From Bradyrhizobium sp. CB82 (GTDB taxonomy: Bacteria; Pseudomonadota; Alphaproteobacteria; Rhizobiales; Xanthobacteraceae): a DNA stretch of 64,000 bases. The stretch lies in contig NZ_CP121650.1 of the NCBI RefSeq assembly GCF_029714405.1, positions 6,515,001-6,579,000 of the forward strand, in the 5' to 3' direction. Shown here one piece after another: positions 52,993 through 60,967 of this stretch. The notes beneath the pieces were generated by a model. The model was not told where the DNA came from. It searched no databases and saw only the letters and a program-made list of their open reading frames with translations. The first letter of the stretch is position 1. Every line of letters begins with the position of its first letter. The translations under genes were made by a program, and so were the position numbers.

Positions 52993-53210
52993 CGCCCGGC
53001 GCGCACCCTCACCGCCTGCATCTGCAGCGGCGCATCCGCGATGCGGCCCTCGAGCCAGGCTTCGCTGCGCTCCAGATCGCGCAGGGCCATCGCATAGCTT
53101 CGGGCGGCGCGCTGCTCCGCACCACGCGGCAACGTGCGCGCCTTGCGCAGCATTTCCGCAGCCGCGTTGCGATAGGCAAGGGAGCGGTACAGAAAGATCA
53201 CCTTTCCCAT
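52989..53210 (-). CDS. Small hypothetical protein (73 residues)
   Basis: The frame is MGKVIFLYRSLAYRNAAAEM, then an Arg-rich helical middle (RGAEQRAARSYAMALRDLER). The C terminus is short and basic. Its stop codon overlaps the stop of the convergent HWE kinase in a CTAG. It is the type of small helical protein common in Bradyrhizobium; the function is unknown. Confidence 0.65.
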   Translation of the reverse strand: MGKVIFLYRSLAYRNAAAEMLRKARTLPRGAEQRAARSYAMALRDLERSEAWLEGRIADAPLQMQAVRVRAGR

Positions 53211-53325
53211 GATCGAGCTTTCCTTGTCGTTGCTTCAGTCCCAATCCTCTCAGACCTCGCATGAACGCCACCTGAAGATCGCGCACATGAATATTTGTTC
53301 AGGAAGCTGAAGCTAAGGTGTTCGA

Positions 53326-53350
53326 GGAACTCTCGATGATCCGGGGCGTT
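53326..53350 (+). promoter_or_regulatory. EcfG-type promoter GGAAC-N16-CGTT (gene at 53377)
   Basis: GGAAC at 53326-53330 and CGTT at 53347-53350, 16 bases apart, match the consensus perfectly, 26 bases before the start of the small membrane gene. Confidence 0.72.
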
Positions 53351-53376
53351 TCTCGGAATGATTGTCGAGGGCGACG

Positions 53377-53634
53377 ATGCGAATGCGAAAATCGCCACGT
53401 TTGGTTTCGACGGCAGCCGCCATCACGCTGATGACGCAGGCGATGATGGGCGCGGCGCTCGGGCTCATTTTCGGTCTCACGCTCGTGCTCATCAATCCTG
53501 CCGTTGCGGCGCTGCTCAGGAGTGGCGGAAGCCCGACCATTTTCGTGTTCGTCATCACACTCGTGACGAGCTTTGCAATCGGCGCAACACTAACAGGCGC
53601 CGTGTTCGTCCTGATGGACGACAAGGATTCTTGA
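53377..53634 (+). CDS. Small two-span membrane protein (85 residues)
   Basis: The protein has two hydrophobic helices (LMTQAMMGAALGLIFGLTLV and IFVFVITLVTSFAIGATLTG) joined by a short loop, and ends MDDKDS. ATG 53377 is preceded by GAGGG; ATG 53383 is an alternative. It has a perfect EcfG-type promoter. I do not recognise a family. Confidence 0.72.
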   Translation: MRMRKSPRLVSTAAAITLMTQAMMGAALGLIFGLTLVLINPAVAALLRSGGSPTIFVFVITLVTSFAIGATLTGAVFVLMDDKDS

Positions 53635-53665
53635 AGCGCGTGTGGGCGCATGCAACACGTGCGCG

Positions 53666-53690
53666 GGAACTCTCGTGCCCGATCGCTGTT
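53666..53690 (+). promoter_or_regulatory. EcfG-type promoter GGAAC-N16-TGTT (gene at 53729)
   Basis: GGAAC at 53666-53670 and TGTT at 53687-53690 are 16 bases apart, 38 bases before ATG 53729. It is one base off consensus, the same TGTT variant as at 39152. Confidence 0.5.
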
Positions 53691-53728
53691 GGCTCCCTGC
53701 GTCAATTCAACTCAAGGGAGTTCCGCGC

Positions 53729-53956
53729 ATGAAGAAGACCCAGCTCGCCTTTGCCATGATCCTGGCAGCCGGCCTCGCCGTCGCGCCATTCGCCGCTGAA
53801 GCCAAAACTCACAAGAAGCATCATTCGTCAGCGACCTCGTCGCAGACCACAACTGGTGCAAACATGAAGTCGAGCGGCGGAGGAGCCGCCAATCCGTCGA
53901 GCCAGGGCAATGTCGGCCCCGGCACCAATCAGGCCGGCAGCATGCCCAGCAAGTGA
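53729..53956 (+). CDS. Small exported hypothetical protein (75 residues)
   Basis: It has a signal peptide (KTQLAFAMILAAGLAVAPFA, cleavage near AEA/KT). The low-complexity mature peptide is rich in Ser, Thr, Gly and Asn (HSSATSSQTTTGANMKSSGG). AAGGGAG precedes the ATG. It has its own EcfG-like promoter and a terminator downstream. The function is unknown. Confidence 0.75.
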   Translation: MKKTQLAFAMILAAGLAVAPFAAEAKTHKKHHSSATSSQTTTGANMKSSGGGAANPSSQGNVGPGTNQAGSMPSK

Positions 53957-53971
53957 GCGCATTCACCCCGA

Positions 53972-54003
53972 GAAAGCCCCGCCCGTCGCGGGGCTCTTTC
54001 TTT
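53972..54003 (+). terminator. Rho-independent terminator
   Basis: GAAAGCCCCGC pairs with GCGGGGCTCTTTC (2-base bulge, 5-base loop), followed by a short T-rich stretch. It lies 16 bases after the small exported gene. Confidence 0.8.
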
Positions 54004-54024
54004 AAGATTGCCACCATCGCACTC

Positions 54025-54221
54025 TTAGCTGGCGCCACATCGTCGGCGCCCTTTGAGCGCGTCGCGCCCGATGCGGCGCAGATCGTCGATCGAGCAGCGG
54101 CCCATCCGGATCATCTGTAGAATCGCGGCGCGCTCGCGCGCGGCCGTCTCGGATGTGAGGATATCTGCGCAGACCTCGTCAAGCGTCGGCGCAGCAGGAT
54201 CGTCGTTTTGGTGTCCGACAT
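54025..54221 (-). pseudogene. Small hypothetical gene broken by a one-base frameshift
   Basis: From ATG 54221 the frame reads MSDTKTTILLRRRL and stops early. In the next frame a coherent coding sequence follows: NDDPAAPTLDEVCADILTSE, then TARERAAILQMIRMGRCSID, then DDLRRIGRDALKGRRR to a stop at 54025. That frame has no good start. One more A in the AAAA run (TTTT at 54206-54209) would give a single 65-residue protein starting MSDTKNDDPAAPTLDEV. The length of 197 bases is one short of a whole number of codons, in line with this. A true indel or a sequencing error is possible. Confidence 0.6.
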
Positions 54222-54281
54222 CGGAAGCCTACGGCACGTTGCGTAACGTACCCGATTCAGCCGCGTCGGATGTCAGGCATG

Positions 54282-54482
54282 TCAAGGCCGGATTGAGGGG
54301 CGCGCTGCGCCTTGCGGTCCGCACTTCGCGAGCGCTTCTACCATCGCGCGCTTGCGTGCGATCGAGAGCTGAGCTGCGGCATCGTCGAGGCCGGCACGCT
54401 GCAACTGGCGGATGGCCGACCCAAGTTCGAGAATCTCGGCGCGCAGTTTCAGAATCCGGTACGCGTCCGGGTCCTCATCCAC
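54282..54482 (-). CDS. Small helical hypothetical protein (66 residues)
   Basis: The frame starts MDEDPDAYRILKLRAEILEL and continues GSAIRQLQRAGLDDAAAQLS with a basic end. It is a helical, charged protein with no membrane segment. It lies just downstream of the coiled-coil gene at 54498 on the same strand (15-base gap), so the two are probably co-transcribed. The function is unknown. Confidence 0.65.
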   Translation of the reverse strand: MDEDPDAYRILKLRAEILELGSAIRQLQRAGLDDAAAQLSIARKRAMVEALAKCGPQGAARPSIRP

Positions 54483-54497
54483 GGCAAGCCCCCGGTT

Positions 54498-54791
54498 TCA
54501 CCGGCGCACGGCCATGCGGGCCGCTTTGTGACCGTTCTGCTTGGGATCGTTCTTGATGTTCGCGCGGTGGCTCACCCACTCGCCGCTATTGAGCAGGAGA
54601 TCGCCGCCGCCGGCCGCCTTCCAGTCGGTGATCAGCTGCTTTACGTCCTGGCGCAATCCGAGCAATCGAAGCGCGCTTTCACTGCAGTCGCGATCGCGGT
54701 TGAGGAGGTCGCGCACCGACGCCTCAAGGTCGATCATCTCTGACCTTAACGCGCTGATTTTACGACGAATTTCATTAATTCTGTTGTCCAT
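54498..54791 (-). CDS. Small coiled-coil hypothetical protein (97 residues)
   Basis: The N-terminal half is a coiled coil (INEIRRKISALRSEMIDLEA). The C-terminal half has a conserved-looking motif (LITDWKAAGGGDLLLNSGEW) and a basic end. It has no signal or membrane segment. AT-rich DNA upstream (54792-54840) probably carries the promoter. The function is unknown. Confidence 0.7.
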   Translation of the reverse strand: MDNRINEIRRKISALRSEMIDLEASVRDLLNRDRDCSESALRLLGLRQDVKQLITDWKAAGGGDLLLNSGEWVSHRANIKNDPKQNGHKAARMAVRR

Positions 54792-54852
54792 GGCTTGTTA
54801 GAACAAAATAAGAACATATAGTCAAGTCACGATTCAGGGATGGAGAGTGCAA

Positions 54853-55047
54853 ATGCAAGTGGAAGGTAAATACGACGCCAAGGATTTCCTCGCCGCGCAG
54901 ATGACACGGGCCCAGGTCCTGCGGCTGAGGCGGCTGAGCCAGGAGGCCTATCAGCCCGGCCAGTATGCGAGGGACCTCAGCTTCGACGAGGCAGCAAAGC
55001 GCATCCAGGCGCTGGAGGCCGAGATCGAGCTTGCCAATTCGTTCTGA
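54853..55047 (+). CDS. DUF3072 family protein
   Basis: The 64-residue protein carries the DUF3072 pattern: MTRAQVLRLRRLSQEAYQPG followed by LSFDEAAKRIQALEAEIELA. GGAGAG precedes ATG 54853; GTG 54847 is an alternative. DUF3072 proteins are short, helical and of unknown function. It converges on the small gene at 55057. Confidence 0.75.
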   Translation: MQVEGKYDAKDFLAAQMTRAQVLRLRRLSQEAYQPGQYARDLSFDEAAKRIQALEAEIELANSF

Positions 55048-55056
55048 CCTGCCGCA

Positions 55057-55260
55057 TCACTTCCGCGCAAAGGCTTCCTTGAGGAAGCAGAGCCCGTCAT
55101 AGGTGAGCCGCGCCTCGCTGGTCTCGCCTCTGGCGATCTCCGCTTCGAGGAAGGTCTCGAGCTCAGGCAGCGCGCGTTCGAACTTGTCGCGCGCGCCCAT
55201 CATCTCGCAGGTCTCGCGGATGCGTTCGATCGGCTTGTCGAGGATGTTGATCGTGACCAT
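55057..55260 (-). CDS. Small hypothetical protein (67 residues)
   Basis: The frame is MVTINILDKPIERIRETCEM, then GARDKFERALPELETFLEAE and ARLTYDGLCFLKEAFARK. It is mixed strand and helix with two Cys. ATG 55260 gives the coherent protein; the frame stays open upstream without family-like sequence. The function is unknown. Confidence 0.65.
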   Translation of the reverse strand: MVTINILDKPIERIRETCEMMGARDKFERALPELETFLEAEIARGETSEARLTYDGLCFLKEAFARK

Positions 55261-55578
55261 GGCGGTTAATCCGCACCGCTGCCAGTCCGTTCCGCGCGCG
55301 ATGATTTTGTTCTTTGGCGCGCGACAGCCGCCCGCGCCCACGCGCCACACGGCGTTGCCGCGATCAGCAGCGCGCCGGATGGTCGATTGCAATTTCAACC
55401 AGCGCCTCCTGACGGAGCCAGGATCGGTGATCGTCACGCAGAGGCCTCTCGCCAAACATCACAAGAAGGATGTCGCGCACGCTTGCACCACCGCCCTTCC
55501 CACACCGCGTGTCGTGTCGGCATGCGGGACGGAACCATGCAAGTTCGGAACGGTTCTGTCCTTGAAGGGAGGACGCTC
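55261..55578. other. Non-coding gap upstream of the Lys/Arg-rich gene
   Basis: I see no credible gene in this stretch of 318 bases. It carries the EcfG-type promoter at 55531-55555 and the divergent upstream region of the gene at 55260. Confidence 0.4.
55531..55555 (+). promoter_or_regulatory. EcfG-type promoter GGAAC-N16-GGTT (gene at 55579)
   Basis: GGAAC at 55531-55535 and GGTT at 55552-55555, 16 bases apart, lie 23 bases before ATG 55579. Confidence 0.6.
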
Positions 55579-55824
55579 ATGGCACGCAAAGCAAAGAAGC
55601 GGCGCTATTCGAAGAGCTCCGGCAAGGATGTCGAAAGCGAGATGCGCCGCTACAAGAAGGGCACGGCCAAGAGCGGTCGTGGCGGACGTGGTGGACGCGT
55701 GAAGAGCCGGAAGCAGGCGATCGCGATCGGCCTGTCGAAGGCGCGCAAGAAGGGCAAGAAGGTCCCGAAGAAGACATCGAAGCGGAAGGGCTCGAAGAAA
55801 AAGTCGAAGAAGCGCTCCCGGTGA
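55579..55824 (+). CDS. Lys/Arg-rich DUF6496-type protein
   Basis: Of 81 residues, 24 are Lys and 13 are Arg. The N terminus (RKAKKRRYSKSSGKDVESEM) and the conserved SRKQAIAIGLSKARKKGKK motif match DUF6496. The tail is a run of Lys, Ser and Arg like histone H1 tails. It probably binds DNA or RNA. A GAAGGGAGG element precedes the ATG. It has an EcfG-like promoter, so it may condense or protect the nucleoid in stress (inference). Confidence 0.8.
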   Translation: MARKAKKRRYSKSSGKDVESEMRRYKKGTAKSGRGGRGGRVKSRKQAIAIGLSKARKKGKKVPKKTSKRKGSKKKSKKRSR

Positions 55825-55897
55825 GACCAGATTGGGCGCGCGCGAAGATCTCGTGCGCCGCCCAATGTCGATGGCTAGCCGCGTCAGATCTTGGCCG

Positions 55898-56260
55898 TCA
55901 GATCATGGTGCCGGGCATGAAGCAGCGGATTGAAATGCCGAACGCAGTCTTTACCGGCCACACCATGGTGCGCCCGGCTCGGTTGGGCTCGGTGATGACG
56001 GCCTCATCGGGCACCTCGACCCACTGGCCGTCGATGCGGACGCGATAGTGGCCCCCGTAGGATTCCCAATCGGGGTCGGCGAGCGCCACGCCGTCGGCAT
56101 CGGAGCAACACGGACCGAGGTGGCTGCGCAGGCTGTCGAACCATGGCTTGAGCGGCGAATCCGAATAGCGTCCGTCGTCACGACCCAGCGCGCTTTGAGT
56201 GCAAAGCACAAGCGCAACGAGCAGCAACACGCTCCTGCCGAAGGCCTTCAATCGATCCAT
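55898..56260 (-). CDS. Hypothetical exported protein
   Basis: The 120-residue protein has a signal peptide (FGRSVLLLVALVLCTQSALG). The mature domain has paired Cys (GPCCSDADGVALADPDWESY) and conserved-looking GGHYRVRIDGQWVEVPDEAV. A pair of adjacent Cys and a late Cys (SIRCFMPGTMI) suggest disulfides or metal binding. ATG 56260 is chosen as the signal peptide start. The function is unknown. Confidence 0.72.
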   Translation of the reverse strand: MDRLKAFGRSVLLLVALVLCTQSALGRDDGRYSDSPLKPWFDSLRSHLGPCCSDADGVALADPDWESYGGHYRVRIDGQWVEVPDEAVITEPNRAGRTMVWPVKTAFGISIRCFMPGTMI

Positions 56261-56595
56261 CGTTGGCACCGATCCCTGACGAGGTTTCCGGTTCCACAAA
56301 AGCGGCGCCCCACTGAGAGTTCCGCTGATGCAACCGTCTCTCGCCCGCCGAACCGCAAAAGGCGACTCGCGACCGCCTTGAGTTAATGTTGATTTTTGGG
56401 CCGAACCCTGTCCGCAACAGATCCGTTAACGCGAATGTTATCGGGGGCCGCCGGATTATCCCTCAATCAGCGGATTTCGCCGCTGACCGCGACCATGTGG
56501 AACGCGGCCAATCTTCGAATGAAACTCGCTCCGTTCCCGAAACGGTTGTAGGCGGCAGGTGTTGACCAGTCGTGTGAAGACAACGGAGACAGCAC
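56261..56595. other. Divergent intergenic gap
   Basis: This stretch of 335 bases lies between divergently oriented exported-protein genes. A small hairpin (CAGCGG-ATTTCG-CCGCTG) is the only notable structure. I see no gene or known RNA. Confidence 0.4.
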
Positions 56596-56874
56596 ATGAA
56601 CTGGAAACGATTGGCCGCAGCCGCAGTCCTCACCACCGCCATGGCGGCGCCAGCACTGGCGCAGGAGCCTCACGCGCGATCGATGAGCGCAAGGCACCAT
56701 GGACAGGTCTACTACCATGAGGGTTCAGGCTTCTGGCCGGGCGACGTAGCCGCAGGCGTGGTCGGCGGCGCGATCGGAACGGCTGGCGCGATTGCGACCG
56801 CACCGTTCCGCGGCGGGTACTGCGAACCCGGCATGACCTATATCGGCCCGGACGGCTTGCGACACCGTTGTTAG
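56596..56874 (+). CDS. Small exported Gly-rich hypothetical protein (92 residues)
   Basis: It has a signal peptide (RLAAAAVLTTAMAAPALAQ). The mature part is His-rich near the start (ARHHGQVYYHEGSGF), with a Gly/Ala hydrophobic stretch (VVGGAIGTAGAIATAPF) and two Cys near the end (GGYCEPGMTYIGPDGLRHRC). This type is common in Bradyrhizobium. A strong terminator follows. The function is unknown. Confidence 0.72.
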   Translation: MNWKRLAAAAVLTTAMAAPALAQEPHARSMSARHHGQVYYHEGSGFWPGDVAAGVVGGAIGTAGAIATAPFRGGYCEPGMTYIGPDGLRHRC

Positions 56875-56891
56875 CAAGTCGGCCTGACGTG

Positions 56892-56921
56892 AGAGAGGCG
56901 GCCGTCAGGCCGCCTCTCTTT
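56892..56921 (+). terminator. Rho-independent terminator
   Basis: AGAGAGGCGGCC and GGCCGCCTCTCT form a perfect 12-base stem with a 4-base loop, followed by TTTG. It lies 17 bases after the small exported gene. The convergent degP-type gene ends just beyond at 56942, so it may serve both. Confidence 0.85.
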
Positions 56922-56941
56922 GTGCGTGATGTTTTCTTTGT

Positions 56942-58510
56942 TTAAGCGAGCGGCACGGCGACGAACTTGGTCGCGTCGGCACTCTTCACCTGCAGCAGCA
57001 CGCTACGCTTGCCAGCGGATTTCGCCTGCTTCAGCTCGGCACGGACGTCGTCGATGCTGGCGACGGCCTTGCCGCCGACATTGAGGATGACGTCGCCGGT
57101 CTGGATGCCGCGGCTTGCCGCTGGGCCTTCCGGATCAACGGAGGTGACGACAACACCCGTCCTGCCAGCGCCCTGCACGTCGCCGGCCGGAGCGAGGCTG
57201 AGGCCGAGACGCGGCGTGCCGGCGGTCGGCTGACCTTCGTCCGCCTTGTCTTTCGCCGTCGCCTGACGCTCGTTCGGGAGCTCGCCGAGGTTCACGCTCA
57301 CGGTCTTGCTCTCGCCCCTGCGCCAGATGTCGAGCTTTACCGCGCTGCCCGGCGCTATCGTGCCGATGGTACGGGCGAGATCGCGGGAGTCCTTGATCGC
57401 GGTGCCGTTGACGGCGGTGATGACGTCACCGGCCTCGATGCCTGCCTTGGACGCCGGGCTGTTGTCCTGCGGGGTGTCGACGATCGCGCCGCGCGCTTCC
57501 TTCAGCCCGAGGCTTTCGGCGATATCGGCTGTCACCGGCTGCACCTGGACACCGAGCCAGCCACGCGTGACCGAGCCCTTGTCCTTGAGCTGGGCAACGA
57601 CGAGCTTTGCCGTGTTGGCCGGGATGTCGAAGCCGATGCCGACTGAGCCGCCGGATGGCGAGAAGATCGCAGTGTTCACGCCGATGACGTTGCCGTTCAT
57701 GTCGAAGGCGGGACCGCCGGAATTGCCCTTGTTGATGGGGGCGTCGATCTGGATGTAGTCGTCATAGGGGCCGGCGCCGATGTCGCGGCCGTTGGCCGAG
57801 ACGATGCCCGCCGTCACCGTGCCGCCGAGGCCAAACGGATTGCCGACGGCAACCACCCAGTCGCCGATCCGCGGACGCTGCTCGGAGAATTTCACGAACG
57901 GAAAGTCCTTCTTGCCGTCGACTTTGATCAGCGCGAGGTCGGTCTTCGGATCGGTGCCGGCGACCTTGGCAGTGTAGATCGTGCCGTCGTCCGCCGTCAC
58001 CTGTACGGATTGGGCGTGGTCGACGACGTGATTGTTCGTCACAGCATAGCCGTCGGCCGAGATGAAGAAGCCCGAGCCTTCGCCGGTAATCACGCGGTGG
58101 CGTTGCGGCATGCCGTTGGGCATTTGCTGCATGCCCTTCGGCAGGCGGAAGCCGAACTCCTTCGGAAGCTGGTCGAACGGCGAATCCTCATCCGAATCCA
58201 TCCGGTTCTGCTGCAACATCGCGCTCTTGTCGTCGGCCTGGTCGATCTTGACGCGCACCGAGATCACGGCAGGCTTCACCTTGGCCACCAGGTCGGCAAA
58301 GCCGGGCGGAGTCGGCGTCGTCTCGGCAGCGAGCGCGGGCGAGGTGAAGGAGGCGCCGTTGAACGGCGAATATCCGCCCGGAGCTACGGCAAGCGCGGCA
58401 ATACCGAGCGCGGCCACAGTGCCGAGCAGCGCGAGGCGCCGGGGTTTCAGGATCGCACGAGGCTTAGTGACATGTGGATTTGCCGAATTGGGATTGATGT
58501 GATCGTTCAT
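56942..58510 (-). CDS. degP: Do-type periplasmic serine protease/chaperone
   Basis: The 522-residue protein has an N-terminal signal or anchor segment (LALLGTVAALGIAALAVAPG). A trypsin-like domain carries the triad His in VTNNHVVDH, Asp in DPKTDLALI and Ser in NKGNSGGPAFD, and two PDZ domains follow (about 290-390 and 425-515). It degrades or refolds damaged envelope proteins. ATG 58510 is chosen. It might equally be called DegQ-like; the paralogue cannot be fixed from sequence alone. Confidence 0.92.
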   Translation of the reverse strand: MNDHINPNSANPHVTKPRAILKPRRLALLGTVAALGIAALAVAPGGYSPFNGASFTSPALAAETTPTPPGFADLVAKVKPAVISVRVKIDQADDKSAMLQQNRMDSDEDSPFDQLPKEFGFRLPKGMQQMPNGMPQRHRVITGEGSGFFISADGYAVTNNHVVDHAQSVQVTADDGTIYTAKVAGTDPKTDLALIKVDGKKDFPFVKFSEQRPRIGDWVVAVGNPFGLGGTVTAGIVSANGRDIGAGPYDDYIQIDAPINKGNSGGPAFDMNGNVIGVNTAIFSPSGGSVGIGFDIPANTAKLVVAQLKDKGSVTRGWLGVQVQPVTADIAESLGLKEARGAIVDTPQDNSPASKAGIEAGDVITAVNGTAIKDSRDLARTIGTIAPGSAVKLDIWRRGESKTVSVNLGELPNERQATAKDKADEGQPTAGTPRLGLSLAPAGDVQGAGRTGVVVTSVDPEGPAASRGIQTGDVILNVGGKAVASIDDVRAELKQAKSAGKRSVLLQVKSADATKFVAVPLA

Positions 58511-58710
58511 GTCGAAATGTCCATGTTGAATGAGCAGTCGCCTTGCTTCCAAAATTGGCAACACAACATTACGACGTCCCGTCCACGCGATTAATTCTTG
58601 GCAAAGAAGGCTGCGACGTGCCGCCACGGGTGACGGCGTTTGATGCAGGTCAAGGCATTCTCCGCGATCGGTGAAAAATTACGGCCATGATCTCCGCCGG
58701 AGGCGCCGCC

Positions 58711-59547
58711 ATGATCAAAGACATTCTCGTCCACATCCCGACCGAACGCGCCATGCGCCCGGTCATCGACGGCGCAGTGTCGCTCGCAGCCGGCTTCAAC
58801 GCCCATCTCGACGCGGTCTCGGTCGGCTATGTCGCAACCAGCACGGCTTATGTGATGGAAGGCGGCGCGGCGGTGGCCGCCGTCTTCGAGATGGAGCGCG
58901 AACGTGCGATGGAGCGCGCCGAGACGGCGCTCACGGTATTCGGGATGGAAGCCGGGCATGCCGGTATTTCCTATAGCTGCCAGCCGGTCGGCGCGATCCT
59001 GGCTGATGCGATCGACATGGTCGGCGCGATGGCACGGCTGCACGACCTCAGCGTCGTGCTGCAGCCCGATGCAGATCAAGGATCCTTCGACAGCGATCTG
59101 CCACAGGAGATCTTGTTCCAGGCGGGCGGGCCGGTGCTGTTCCTGCCGCATATCTTCCGCGGCACCTTCAAGACGCGGCGGATCGGCATCGCCTGGGATG
59201 GCAGCCGCGTCGCGGCGCGCGCGTTGCGCGACGCGATGCCGTTCCTGTCGCGGGCCGAAGACATCGTCATCATGACGGTGAACGAGGCCACATCGGCGCC
59301 CGGCACGGCCCCGGCGGATCAGCTCGCAAGACATCTGGCACGGCTCGGGCTGGAAGCTCGGATCATCAGCCTGTCGGCGAGCCGCGCCGACATTCAGCCG
59401 ACCATCCTGTCACTCGCGGCCGACGAGAGCCTCGATCTCCTGGTGATGGGCGGCTACGGCCATTCGCGCTTACAGGAGCGCGTGCTGGGCGGCGTCACGC
59501 GCGCAATGCTGCAAACGATGACCGTCCCGACGCTGATGTCGCATTAG
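58711..59547 (+). CDS. Universal stress protein
   Basis: The 278-residue protein starts IKDILVHIPTERAMRPVIDG and has the UspA ATP-binding C-terminal motif GGYGHSRLQERVLGGVTRAM. Its length fits two Usp-like halves, the first degenerate. ATG 58711 follows GGAGG. UspA-type proteins protect against starvation and oxidative stress. No EcfG-type site was found upstream. Confidence 0.88.
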   Translation: MIKDILVHIPTERAMRPVIDGAVSLAAGFNAHLDAVSVGYVATSTAYVMEGGAAVAAVFEMERERAMERAETALTVFGMEAGHAGISYSCQPVGAILADAIDMVGAMARLHDLSVVLQPDADQGSFDSDLPQEILFQAGGPVLFLPHIFRGTFKTRRIGIAWDGSRVAARALRDAMPFLSRAEDIVIMTVNEATSAPGTAPADQLARHLARLGLEARIISLSASRADIQPTILSLAADESLDLLVMGGYGHSRLQERVLGGVTRAMLQTMTVPTLMSH

Positions 59548-59563
59548 TGCGCGCGCCGCGCGC

Positions 59564-59770
59564 TTACGCGGCGGCGGTGCGCGGCCACTCGGGCGCGGCA
59601 TCGTCAGCGGCTTGCGTATTGCAGGCGTCGAAGTGAGCTTTCAGCTCCGCTTCGGCGAGATGTTCGAAATGCTCGGCCTGGCCGAGAAGATCCCAGCTCT
59701 GCAGGGGTCGATATGCCGCTTGCTGACGGCACAAGGACGCCAGAGCACGGTATCGACGAACGTTCTCCAT
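59564..59770 (-). CDS. Small hypothetical protein (68 residues)
   Basis: The frame is MENVRRYRALASLCRQQAAY, then PLQSWDLLGQAEHFEHLAEA and an acidic tail. It is helical with Arg, Gln and aromatic residues, like the protein at 43817. The function is unknown. It ends 16 bases from the convergent universal stress gene. Confidence 0.65.
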   Translation of the reverse strand: MENVRRYRALASLCRQQAAYRPLQSWDLLGQAEHFEHLAEAELKAHFDACNTQAADDAAPEWPRTAAA

Positions 59771-60262
59771 GAGAATCTCCCTCCACGTTCACGCCCAGCT
59801 TATTTCGCCGGTTTGCGTCACGGACATTGCACTCGTGCGAAACATTTGCTGCGCGGGCCACTCACTCACTGAAGAGTTAACGTGGACGTCAGCCCGATCG
59901 CTTTGCCTTGGGTCAAACTTCGGAAAGATTTCGCCATCAGCCAGTACGCATCATGCCACAAAGTTGCGGCGTGAGTGGGGCAAGCCACAGTCAAGCCAAA
60001 AGATTCCGGCTATGAGTTCCCTTGTATGGCCGCAAACGAGGTAACGGGGTACAAAAGTGTTGCGACAGCAAGCATGCAGCCCGCGACGTGCCGAGCCGCA
60101 CGGAACTTGAACCGGCGGCTCTTTTATTTCAGGGCGGGCTGCCGTAACACCCGGCGTTCCAGGCGCCCATCGCATCCCGATACCGCGCTCGATCGCAGCA
60201 GCAGTGCGTTTGCGAAGTCACGGCGGAATCATCGGGGCCAGTTCGCCCTCGCCGGCCGTGCA
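59771..60262. other. Non-coding gap of about 490 bases
   Basis: Between the small gene at 59770 and the end of the epimerase gene I see only short open frames without ribosome-binding sites or family features on either strand. No tRNA-like clover-leaf, terminator or promoter of the EcfG type was recognised. Confidence 0.4.
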
Positions 60263-60967
60263 TCAGGATGTCGAACCATAATGCAACTTCGGAACCCGGG
60301 AGGTTTCCGCCGCAACACGAATGGCTGCGATGTTGTCCGCGTAGTCGGCGCTGCCGTTACCGCGGAACACCGCCGATCCCGCCACCAGCGCATCCGCGCC
60401 CGCGGCGGCCACCACAGCCGCGTTGTCGCGCGTGACGCCGCCATCGACCTCGAGCCGGATCGGTCGGTCTCCGATCATCGCGCGGATGCGCCGGATCTTC
60501 TCGATCTGCGATCCCAAAAAAGATTGCCCGCCGAAGCCCGGATTGACCGTCATCACCAGAACGAGATCGACGCGATCGAGCACAAATTCGATCGCGCCTT
60601 CCGGCGTCGCCGGGCACAGGCTCACGCCGGCCTTCTTGCCGAGCGCGCGGATCGCCTGCAACGAGCGGTCGAGATGCGGACCTGCCTCAGCATGGACCGT
60701 GATGATGTCTGCACCGCCTTTCGCGAAGGCCTCGAGATAGGAGTCGACCGGCGCGATCATGAGGTGGACATCGAACGTCTTGCTCGTGAACGGCCTGATC
60801 GCCTTGATCACGTCGGCGCCAAAGCTAATGTTGGGCACGAAATGCCCGTCCATCACGTCGCAATGAATCCAGTCGGCGCCAGCCGCATCGATCGCGGCGA
60901 TCTCATCACCGAGCCTTGCAAAGTTCGCGGCGAGGATCGACGGGGCGATGACGATCTCGGGGGTCAT
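60263..60967 (-). CDS. cbbE: Ribulose-phosphate 3-epimerase
   Basis: The 234-residue TIM-barrel enzyme starts [20 protein letters not shown]. It has the [15 protein letters not shown] metal-binding segment and the [17 protein letters not shown] loop. It interconverts ribulose- and xylulose-5-phosphate in the Calvin and pentose phosphate pathways. Its ATG overlaps the cbbX stop by four bases. As the last gene of the cbb operon it is called cbbE (rpe in other settings). Confidence 0.95.
   Translation of the reverse strand: MTPEIVIAPSILAANFARLGDEIAAIDAAGADWIHCDVMDGHFVPNISFGADVIKAIRPFTSKTFDVHLMIAPVDSYLEAFAKGGADIITVHAEAGPHLDRSLQAIRALGKKAGVSLCPATPEGAIEFVLDRVDLVLVMTVNPGFGGQSFLGSQIEKIRRIRAMIGDRPIRLEVDGGVTRDNAAVVAAAGADALVAGSAVFRGNGSADYADNIAAIRVAAETSRVPKLHYGSTS

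Noticed and set aside
59771..60262. Small genes or a tRNA in the gap before cbbE
   Set aside because: Short open frames lack ribosome-binding sites and family features, and no clover-leaf or TTCGA-type T-loop pairing was found.
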